From the NCBI GenBank assembly GCA_016297855.1, contig JAEDFW010000068.1, positions 1 through 9,035 on the forward strand: DNA of 9,035 nt, in the 5' to 3' direction. Both the position numbers and the translations under genes were made by a program. The notes beneath the pieces were generated by a model that saw nothing but the letters and a program-made list of their open reading frames with translations, did no database searches and had not been told where the DNA came from. Source of the stretch: Oscillospiraceae bacterium. GTDB taxonomy: Bacteria > Bacillota > Clostridia > Oscillospirales > Oscillospiraceae. Each line of letters starts with the position of its first letter. Within the stretch, counting starts at the first letter, position 1. Below are positions 1-5,375 of the stretch, piece by piece.

Positions 1-534
1 CCGTTTTCGCGGATGTATCTGGGCGTGCATACGCCGCTGGACGTAGGTGTGTCGTTTCTCGTTGCGCTGACGTTGATTTTTGCGTTGTATCCGCTTTTTT
101 CCTCGGATGAGCGGCAGTCGCGCGTGATGTGGTATGTGCTCACGGCCGTGATCGTACTGGCCGCAGCGTATCTGGTATTTGTGCTGACCTATGCGTTCCC
201 GGCCGACGTCGATGCAGAGAATCTGGCGCACGGAACCAAGACGGCGTTTACGATGGCAGGTGCGGTGCTGGGGCTGCTTTTGGTGTATGCGGTTGACCGC
301 TACAAGCTGCACTTCGAAACCAAAGCTCCGTTCGCCGGTCAGCTTCTGAAGTTGGTGCTGGGTCTTGCTCTGGTGCTTGTGATCAAGGCGGGGCTGAAAG
401 CGCCGCTGCACGCACTGTTTGACGGCAGCTACGCCGCGGATATGGTGCGCTACTTTTTGATGGTGGTCTTTGCCGGGTGTGTGTGGCCAATGACGTTCCC
501 GCTGTTCGCGCGCATCGGGAAGAAACGGGCATGA
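1..534 (+). CDS. PAP2-family membrane phosphatase, C-terminal part (5' end outside window)
   Basis: The reading frame is open from the first base, so the gene starts upstream; 177 residues are visible. The first 14 carry the third PAP2 signature, SRxxxxxHxxxD (S3, R4, H10, D14 in window numbering), in the form SRMYLGVHTPLD typical of PAP2 lipid phosphatases. In the family this His and Asp form part of the phosphohydrolase site facing the outside of the membrane, and substrates are usually lipid phosphates or undecaprenyl pyrophosphate. About five hydrophobic segments follow (roughly residues 15-32, 43-68, 82-99, 112-134, 146-168), more than the one or two that normally follow this motif, so this is a PAP2 protein with an extended C-terminal membrane domain. 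The stop overlaps the next start (ATGA, 531-534), which argues for co-translation with the hydrolase. The fold is well supported; the substrate is unknown. Confidence 0.85.
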   Translation, partial: PFSRMYLGVHTPLDVGVSFLVALTLIFALYPLFSSDERQSRVMWYVLTAVIVLAAAYLVFVLTYAFPADVDAENLAHGTKTAFTMAGAVLGLLLVYAVDRYKLHFETKAPFAGQLLKLVLGLALVLVIKAGLKAPLHALFDGSYAADMVRYFLMVVFAGCVWPMTFPLFARIGKKRA

Positions 535-1496
535 CGGCGCTTTGGCTGATTCTCGGATTGCTTGCGCTGGTGGTGGTTTTACTGGGTTCGGCTGCGGTCA
601 GCGTCGCCTCACTGCGCCGCGCGCAGCCGGATATGACGGTGCAGGAGAATCTTGAGCATTCGCACTACGCCGAACTGAAGGATGATATTTTACAGGGCGT
701 TTCGTGGCTGCGCGATCAGCCGGTCCGGCAGCTGTACGTCGAGAGCTATGATGGCCTGCGACTGCATGCGCAGTTCGTTCCGCATGAAAACGCCAAGGGG
801 ACGGTGCTGCTGTTTCACGGCTACCGCTCAAGCTGGACGATCGATTTTTCTATTTCGCTGCCGTTTTACCACGCGCTGGGCTACAACCTGCTGGTCGCCG
901 ACCAGCGCGCGCACGGCGGTTCGGAAGGCAGGTTCATCACCTTCGGCGTGCGTGAGCGGTATGACGTTCTGTCGTGGGTGACGTACCTGTCGCAGATGCT
1001 GGGTGAGCGGCATCCTATGTATCTGGCGGGACTTTCAATGGGTGCGACGACGGTATTGATGGCGTCGTGTTTTGATTTCCCGGGAAATGTGCGCGGAATT
1101 CTGGCCGACTGCGGCTTTACCGAGCCATACGCCATTATGAAGCATGTTCTGCGCCGGTGGATGCCGGGATGGATTCCCAGGTGGATGATCGGCCCGGTTC
1201 TGACCGTGACGGGCCTTGCCGCAAGGCTGATTGCAGGCTTTGGCCTGCGCGAGGCAAACACCGTGGACGCTGTGGCGCACGCGAACTACCCCATTCTCTT
1301 TGTCCACGGTAAGGCCGACACGTTTGTTCCGTGCGAGATGTCGCAGCAGGCGTATGACGCCTGCACAAACGAAAAAGAGCTGATTCTGGTGGAAAACGCC
1401 GAGCATGGCTGCAGCTATTTAGTTGACCGGCCGCGCGTACAGACGGCGTTGGAACACTTTCTGGAATCACATTTTCCAAAGGAGGAAACTGTATGA
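531..1496 (+). CDS. Membrane-anchored alpha/beta hydrolase
   Basis: A 321-residue serine hydrolase. Residues 1-27 form a single hydrophobic segment, probably an N-terminal anchor or uncleaved signal, followed by a soluble alpha/beta-hydrolase domain. Visible family features are the oxyanion-hole strand LLFHGYRSSW, the nucleophile elbow GLSMG with Ser169, an acid in HGKADTFVP (Asp263) and the catalytic His in ENAEHG (His292), in the usual order and spacing. The closest general class is the BAAT/acyl-CoA-thioesterase-like or monoglyceride-lipase-like alpha/beta hydrolases common in Firmicutes; the substrate cannot be read from sequence. I chose the ATG at 531 over an in-frame ATG at 477 because it overlaps the upstream stop in an ATGA junction and puts the hydrophobic segment at the N-terminus; the 18 extra residues of the longer form lie wholly inside the PAP2 gene and look like out-of-frame translation. 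The 3' end overlaps the DUF2804 gene by 4 bases. Confidence 0.88.
   Translation: MTALWLILGLLALVVVLLGSAAVSVASLRRAQPDMTVQENLEHSHYAELKDDILQGVSWLRDQPVRQLYVESYDGLRLHAQFVPHENAKGTVLLFHGYRSSWTIDFSISLPFYHALGYNLLVADQRAHGGSEGRFITFGVRERYDVLSWVTYLSQMLGERHPMYLAGLSMGATTVLMASCFDFPGNVRGILADCGFTEPYAIMKHVLRRWMPGWIPRWMIGPVLTVTGLAARLIAGFGLREANTVDAVAHANYPILFVHGKADTFVPCEMSQQAYDACTNEKELILVENAEHGCSYLVDRPRVQTALEHFLESHFPKEETV
1478..1485 (+). promoter_or_regulatory. Strong ribosome binding site for the DUF2804 gene
   Basis: AAAGGAGG lies 7 bases before the ATG at 1493, inside the last codons of the hydrolase. It fixes the start of the next gene and shows that this gene can recruit ribosomes itself, not only by coupling through the overlapping stop. 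Confidence 0.8.
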
Positions 1497-2527
1497 GACA
1501 GCAGCATGAGATCTTTTCCGGCGCGCCGCTTCTGGATGAAAACGGCAACCTGCGTGAACCGGGCTGGGCGAGAAAGCTTTTACCGCAGTACCACCGCGCA
1601 GATATCAAAGCCGGTGCCATGCGTATCAAGGAGTGGGACTACTATCTCATCACCGACGGCCATATCGGCCTCGCGCTTACTATCGCGGACAACGGCTACA
1701 TGGGGCTGGACTCGATCTCGTTTCTGGACTTTGACGAGCGTTGGCAGATCACCAAAAGTCCCATGCGCATCATGCCGATGGGCAAAACGAAGCTGCCCGA
1801 GTCCTCAGCAGAGGGTGCGACGGAAATATCCCGCGGTGGATACGCGATGGCGTTCTATCACGAAGACGACGCGCGCAAGCTGAGCTTCCACATGGATAAA
1901 TTTCGGGGCAAAGAGGCAATCGAGGGGTTTGTCTGCCTCACGGACGCACCAGCGCAGAGCATGGTCATCGCCACGCCGTTTGACAAGCCCGGCCATTTCT
2001 ACTACAACCAGAAGATCAACTGTATGCGCGCAGAGGGCTGGGTCAAGCTGGGCGAAACGCGCATTGAACTGACCCCGGACAGATTCTTTGCGGTTTTGGA
2101 CTGGGGCCGCGGTGTGTGGACGTATGAAAACACTTGGTACTGGTCAAGCGCCTCAGGAGAGCTGGACGGCGTACCGTTCGGCTGGAATCTCGGATACGGC
2201 TTCGGCAACACGGAAGCGGCAACGGAAAACGTTCTGTTTTACGACGGCAGGATCCACAAGCTGGGCGAGGCCGCATTCAACATCCCGATGAAAGACGGCA
2301 AAGAGGACTTCATGGCGCCATGGACGTTTACCAGTGACGATAACCGGTTTTACATGGAATTTACCCCTGTGCTCGACCGCAGCGCGTATACGAGCTTGGG
2401 CATTATCAAATCCGACCAGCATCAGGTATTCGGCCGCTTCACGGGCCGCATCACGCTTGACGACGGAACGGTGCTGCCGGTCAAGGATTTCTTTGGCTTT
2501 GCCGAAAAAGTCGTCAACAAATGGTGA
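1493..2527 (+). CDS. DUF2804 family protein
   Basis: A 344-residue protein that matches the DUF2804 family from end to end as I know it. It has an N-terminal LLDENGNLREPGWARK segment, the hallmark RIKEWDYYLITD (about residues 44-55), the tryptophan-rich block DWGRGVWTYENTWYWSSASG starting at Asp203, a GYGFG segment with TEN shortly after, and a C-terminal HQVFGRFTG. No signal peptide or membrane segment is visible, so it is probably cytoplasmic. The fold appears beta-rich, with many conserved aromatic and glycine residues. Members are widespread in bacteria and their biochemical role is not established to my knowledge, so I assign no function. It overlaps the hydrolase stop by 4 bases (ATGA) and has its own strong ribosome binding site. 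The neighbours (lipid-type hydrolases on one side, a ligand-binding fusion protein and a phosphoesterase on the other) do not settle its job. Confidence 0.88.
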   Translation: MRQQHEIFSGAPLLDENGNLREPGWARKLLPQYHRADIKAGAMRIKEWDYYLITDGHIGLALTIADNGYMGLDSISFLDFDERWQITKSPMRIMPMGKTKLPESSAEGATEISRGGYAMAFYHEDDARKLSFHMDKFRGKEAIEGFVCLTDAPAQSMVIATPFDKPGHFYYNQKINCMRAEGWVKLGETRIELTPDRFFAVLDWGRGVWTYENTWYWSSASGELDGVPFGWNLGYGFGNTEAATENVLFYDGRIHKLGEAAFNIPMKDGKEDFMAPWTFTSDDNRFYMEFTPVLDRSAYTSLGIIKSDQHQVFGRFTGRITLDDGTVLPVKDFFGFAEKVVNKW

Positions 2528-2563
2528 GGTTCGTCTCACCCGGCGAAATGAGCAGTAACGTAG

Positions 2564-2570
2564 AGGGAGG
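2564..2570 (+). promoter_or_regulatory. Ribosome binding site for the BMP-like gene
   Basis: AGGGAGG sits 5 bases before the ATG at 2576. It supports that start. The preceding 48-base gap after the DUF2804 stop is the only real gap in this gene run, and I see no convincing promoter in it. Confidence 0.75.
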
Positions 2571-2575
2571 AACCT

Positions 2576-4549
2576 ATGCCTGCACTGGAATATGCTGAAG
2601 CGCTCAAAAAAGCGCAGAAGGAGTTTCGCGCCTGCACCGCCAGAGGCGAATATCCCTATCTTCCCGCGCTTGACGATTTTCTGCCGAAGGAAGAACAATT
2701 GAATACCGCAAACCTCGGTACCGTTCAGGTGCCGATGGAATTTATCTCCGGCAGCAAGTCCGGCGGCAGGACACAGGCGTTTGCCCGAAATTACATGCCG
2801 CTTATGAACGAGGATTCTGAGTTTGCAAGCAAATGGACGCGTCTGTGTCAGGCTCATTTGGAAGAGGGCATCCGCGATCCCATCAAGGCGTATGAGTATA
2901 TGAACCGCTACTACGTCGAAGAGGGAAACAAACGTGTCAGCGTGCTGAAATTTTTCGGCGCCGACAGCGTCAGTGCGCAGGTCACGCGCATTTTGCCAAA
3001 GCGCAGCCAGACACCGGAAGTGAATCTCTACTACGAGTTTGTGGATTTCTACCGATACAGCCGCGTGAACTTTGTGGAGTTTTCCAAGCCGGGCAGCTAC
3101 ATTCGCCTGCAGGAACTGATGGGAAAAAGTCCTGGCGAGAGCTGGACACAGGAGGACCGCAGCGGTTTGTCCACTGCGTACTACTATTTCCGGCAGGCAT
3201 ATGAGGCTTGCGGTGGCCAGCGTCTGAGTTCTACCGTGGCAGACGCGATGCTGGTATATATGAACATCTACGGCTATCCCAGCCTGCGTGGGCAGAGCGC
3301 GGCGGAGATCAAAAAAGCAGTCGCCCGTGCGTGGGAGGAGATCCGCCTGCAGCAGGAGGCCGCGCCCATTGATGTGAAGCTGGCTCCTGAGGAGAAAAAG
3401 GGCGGCGACCTTTTGTCCAAGGTGCTGCCCAAAGCTGCGCCGAAGCCGATGAAGGTGGCGTTTGTCCACGATAAAACGCCGGAGCTGTCCGGCTGGACCT
3501 ACGGTCATGAGTTGGGGCGCAGGCATCTGGAGCTGGCCTACGGTGATGGGATCGAGACGACCGCGTATTTTCACGCGCTGGAAAAAGATCCGCTTGCGGT
3601 CATCGAGCAGGCAATTTCCGAGGGCGGCAGCGTCATTTTTACCACATCACCGCGCCTGCTTCCCGCCAGCCTGCGCGCAGCGGTCGATCATCCGGATGTG
3701 ACGATCCTCAACTGTTCGCTGGGCACTTCGCACCGCTATATCCGTACCTATTACGCCAGAATGTACGAGGTCAAGTTCATCTGCGGCGCGATTGCCGGCG
3801 CGCTGGCTGGCGGCAACGACGTGGGCTACGTCTGTGATTATCCCATTTTCGGCCAGGTGGCAGGCATCAACGCATTTGCGCTCGGCGTACAGTTGACCAA
3901 TCCCGTGGCACGGGTGTATCTTGAGTGGTCAGCTGTGGGCGGCGCGGACGCCGCAGCCAAACGGCTGACTGAGCGCGGCATCCGCCTGATTTCGGCGCAG
4001 GATCTGGCCCGTATGGGCCTGTGCCGCGACAGCGGCTTCGGCCTATGCCTGATGACGGATGACACGCAGGTGAATCTGGCCACGCCTGTATGGCAGTGGG
4101 GCGCGTACTATGAGGCGATTTTGCAGAGCATCCGCAGCAAAGTCTTCCGCGCAGAGTATCAGGAGAGCCACAAGGCGCTTAACTATTACTGGGGATTATC
4201 TGCCGGCGTTGTGGGCCTGCACTGCTCGAACAAACTGCCGCAGAGCGCAAAAAAGCTGGCAGCCCTGCTGCATGACGGCATCTGCAGCGGCAGCTGCAGT
4301 CCATTCCGCGGACCTATCTACGCGCAGGACGGGCGGCAGATCATCGGAGAAAAGGAAACGCTCAATACCGAAGATATCATCAGTATGGATTATCTGGTGG
4401 ATACAGTCGTGGGAACGATCCCGGCGTATGACGATCTGAGCGATACGGCAAAGGCTACCGTCGGCATCGTGGGCGTACCTGCCACCAGAGAAAAACCGGC
4501 AGGCGCAGCAGAGCAGAACACTTCGGACGGGGGAGGTCAGGCAACGTGA
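2576..4549 (+). CDS. Cytoplasmic BMP/PnrA-like ligand-binding protein with N-terminal ParB/Srx-like domain
   Basis: A 657-residue two-part protein. The C-terminal part, from about residue 292 to 630, matches the BMP (basic membrane protein, PnrA/Med) family of nucleoside-type substrate-binding proteins: a first strand MKVAFVHD, then GWTYGHELGRRHLE, VIFTTS, YYARMYEVKFICGAIAG, DYPIFGQVAGINAFALG, TPVWQWGAYY, and near the end SPFRGPI. Unlike ordinary BMP lipoproteins it has no signal peptide or lipobox, and no transporter ATPase or permease lies beside it, so it is probably cytoplasmic. The N-terminal part (about 45-145) contains LEEGIRDPIKAYEYMNRYYV followed by EGNKRVSV (Gly117-Arg120), which resembles the nucleotide-binding GxxR signature of ParB/sulfiredoxin-type domains. 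A helical linker (about 180-260) and a charged, proline-rich hinge (about 260-290) join the two. The low-complexity tail is Gly/Ala-rich. Automated annotation would probably call it a BMP-family ABC transporter substrate-binding protein; I infer an intracellular receptor of unknown output. The BMP call is firm, the ParB-like call moderate. Confidence 0.85.
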   Translation: MPALEYAEALKKAQKEFRACTARGEYPYLPALDDFLPKEEQLNTANLGTVQVPMEFISGSKSGGRTQAFARNYMPLMNEDSEFASKWTRLCQAHLEEGIRDPIKAYEYMNRYYVEEGNKRVSVLKFFGADSVSAQVTRILPKRSQTPEVNLYYEFVDFYRYSRVNFVEFSKPGSYIRLQELMGKSPGESWTQEDRSGLSTAYYYFRQAYEACGGQRLSSTVADAMLVYMNIYGYPSLRGQSAAEIKKAVARAWEEIRLQQEAAPIDVKLAPEEKKGGDLLSKVLPKAAPKPMKVAFVHDKTPELSGWTYGHELGRRHLELAYGDGIETTAYFHALEKDPLAVIEQAISEGGSVIFTTSPRLLPASLRAAVDHPDVTILNCSLGTSHRYIRTYYARMYEVKFICGAIAGALAGGNDVGYVCDYPIFGQVAGINAFALGVQLTNPVARVYLEWSAVGGADAAAKRLTERGIRLISAQDLARMGLCRDSGFGLCLMTDDTQVNLATPVWQWGAYYEAILQSIRSKVFRAEYQESHKALNYYWGLSAGVVGLHCSNKLPQSAKKLAALLHDGICSGSCSPFRGPIYAQDGRQIIGEKETLNTEDIISMDYLVDTVVGTIPAYDDLSDTAKATVGIVGVPATREKPAGAAEQNTSDGGGQAT

Positions 4550-5136
4550 GGATTCTGGCGGTTGCCGACACGGAGGCGAAATATTATTACGATTTCTATA
4601 CACCTGGAAAGCTTGACGAGTTTGAACTGATTTTGGCCTGCGGTGATTTGCGGCGGGATTATCTGGAGTTTCTGGCGACGCTTGCGCACTGCCCGCTCAT
4701 CTACGTCCGCGGCAACCACGACGACCGGTTTCATGAGGCTCCGCCAGAAGGCTGCATCTGCGCCGAGGACCAGATCGTTGTCGTGAACGGCGTGCGCATT
4801 CTGGGCCTCGGCGGCTCATACCGATACCGCGACGGCCGCAATATGTATACCGAGCAGCAGATGTGCCGGCGCATCCAGAGGCTGCGGCTGCAGCTTTGGC
4901 GGAACAAGGGCTTTGATATACTGCTGACGCACGCACCCGCGCGGAATCTGGGTGATCTGGACAGCATTTCGCATCGCGGCTTTGCCTGCTTTGAAGAGCT
5001 TCTGCACCGTTATGAGCCCAAATACTTTGTCCATGGCCATGTCCACCGCGATTACGGCACAGACGTCCCGCAGCGCACCGAATATGGAAAAACGACCATC
5101 ATCAATGCCAGCAACTACTGCAGGTTTGACTACTGA
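4546..5136 (+). CDS. Calcineurin-like metallophosphoesterase
   Basis: A 196-residue protein with the metallophosphoesterase motif series: GD at 33-34 (in ACGDLRRDY), GNHD at 56-59 (in VRGNHDDRF), TH at 128-129 (in LLTHAP) and GHVH at 164-167. These normally bind two metal ions and hydrolyse phosphomono- or phosphodiesters. The first motif, usually DxH, reads D8-T-E10, so the usual His ligand is replaced by Glu. Length and compactness fit the small YfcE-like/MPP class; the substrate is unknown. The start is GTG at 4546, which overlaps the preceding TGA (GTGA) and lies 9 bases after a GGGGGAGG ribosome binding site (4529-4536). No signal peptide is seen, so it is cytoplasmic. Overlap with the BMP-like gene implies matched expression and possibly a shared pathway. 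It is the last gene of the run; a large palindrome begins 14 bases after its stop. Confidence 0.88.
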   Translation: MRILAVADTEAKYYYDFYTPGKLDEFELILACGDLRRDYLEFLATLAHCPLIYVRGNHDDRFHEAPPEGCICAEDQIVVVNGVRILGLGGSYRYRDGRNMYTEQQMCRRIQRLRLQLWRNKGFDILLTHAPARNLGDLDSISHRGFACFEELLHRYEPKYFVHGHVHRDYGTDVPQRTEYGKTTIINASNYCRFDY

Positions 5137-5150
5137 ATCCGGCAACATCA

Positions 5151-5182
5151 GCTGTGAAACACAATATATTGTGTTTCACAGC
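5151..5182. repeat. 32-bp perfect palindrome after the metallophosphoesterase gene
   Basis: The two 16-base arms (GCTGTGAAACACAATA and its reverse complement) are exactly symmetrical with no spacer. As RNA it could fold into a 14-bp stem with a 4-base loop. It begins 14 bases after the metallophosphoesterase stop, where a terminator would be expected, but the downstream sequence (CTTCCTTTG) is only a poor U-tract. Its central 16 bases are an NrdR box, annotated separately. The symmetry beyond the NrdR core is more than that protein needs, so the element may double as a transcript 3'-end hairpin. Confidence 0.85.
5159..5174. promoter_or_regulatory. NrdR box 1 (strong)
   Basis: ACACAATATATTGTGT is a perfect 16-bp palindrome and agrees with the published NrdR-box consensus (acaCwAtATaTwGtgt). 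NrdR is the ATP-cone-containing repressor of ribonucleotide reductase genes in most bacteria, and the first gene downstream is nrdD, which makes the assignment strong. It lies 60 bases upstream of the -35 element (end of box to start of -35: 59 intervening bases), so it would act with the other boxes and not by directly blocking polymerase. Confidence 0.85.
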
Positions 5183-5199
5183 CTTCCTTTGCGAAAAAT

Positions 5200-5215
5200 A
5201 CACAATATTTTGATG
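5200..5215. promoter_or_regulatory. NrdR box 2 (one good half, one degenerate half)
   Basis: ACACAATATTTTGATG matches box 1 at 12 of 16 positions: the left nine bases are identical, while the right half has decayed. It starts 41 bp after box 1, close to four helical turns, and ends 18 bases before the -35 element. NrdR sites usually occur as phased pairs, one often weaker, which is the pattern seen here. Confidence 0.6.
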
Positions 5216-5233
5216 TTTCCCCCAAAAAAGACC

Positions 5234-5262
5234 TTGACATAGGGATCTCTTTCGGGTAATAT
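5234..5262 (+). promoter_or_regulatory. Consensus housekeeping promoter for nrdD
   Basis: TTGACA (5234-5239), a 17-base spacer and TAATAT (5257-5262) form a near-perfect SigA/sigma-70 promoter. Transcription should start at about 5268-5270, leaving a leader of about 105 bases before the nrdD ATG. A promoter this strong fits a gene whose control comes mainly from a repressor, here NrdR. Confidence 0.85.
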
Positions 5263-5273
5263 GTTTTGTGCAG

Positions 5274-5289
5274 GCACAAGATATTGTGC
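5274..5289. promoter_or_regulatory. NrdR-like box 3, at the transcription start
   Basis: GCACAAGATATTGTGC matches box 1 at 13 of 16 positions and is the centre of an 18-bp inverted repeat (GGCACAA, 4 bases, TTGTGCC; 5273-5290). It begins a few bases after the predicted start of transcription, where a bound repressor would block initiation or clearance. It starts 74 bp after box 2 and 115 bp after box 1, near 7 and 11 helical turns. A short hairpin at the 5' end of the mRNA is an alternative reading. Confidence 0.6.
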
Positions 5290-5360
5290 CGTTCATGCGA
5301 GCAAAACTGCAACATTTAGTATTCGGTGCAGGAATATTGTCATAACAGAGGAATAGAGAG

Positions 5361-5367
5361 AAAGGAG
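5361..5367 (+). promoter_or_regulatory. Ribosome binding site for nrdD
   Basis: AAAGGAG lies 8 bases before the ATG at 5376 and supports that start. Confidence 0.8.
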
Positions 5368-5375
5368 CGCAAAGG

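Noticed and set aside
2523..2540. Small inverted repeat GGTGAG, 6 bases, CTCACC at the end of the DUF2804 gene
   Set aside because: The 6-bp stem overlaps the stop codon and has no T-run after it, so I do not call it a terminator; it may be chance.
2153..3574. A 473-codon open frame on the minus strand spanning the DUF2804 and BMP-like genes
   Set aside because: It crosses the boundary of two well-supported plus-strand genes, its translation resembles no family I know, and it contains the mirrored codon pattern of the genes opposite.
5327..5343. Possible fourth NrdR site around ATATTGT in the nrdD leader
   Set aside because: Only one half matches; the other half shares no bases with the consensus. 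Mentioned only for its spacing.
5137..5375. Riboswitch or cobalamin-type leader upstream of nrdD
   Set aside because: Reductase genes are sometimes controlled by B12 riboswitches, but the predicted leader is only about 105 bases and I see no B12-box-like conserved element; the palindromes fit NrdR better.
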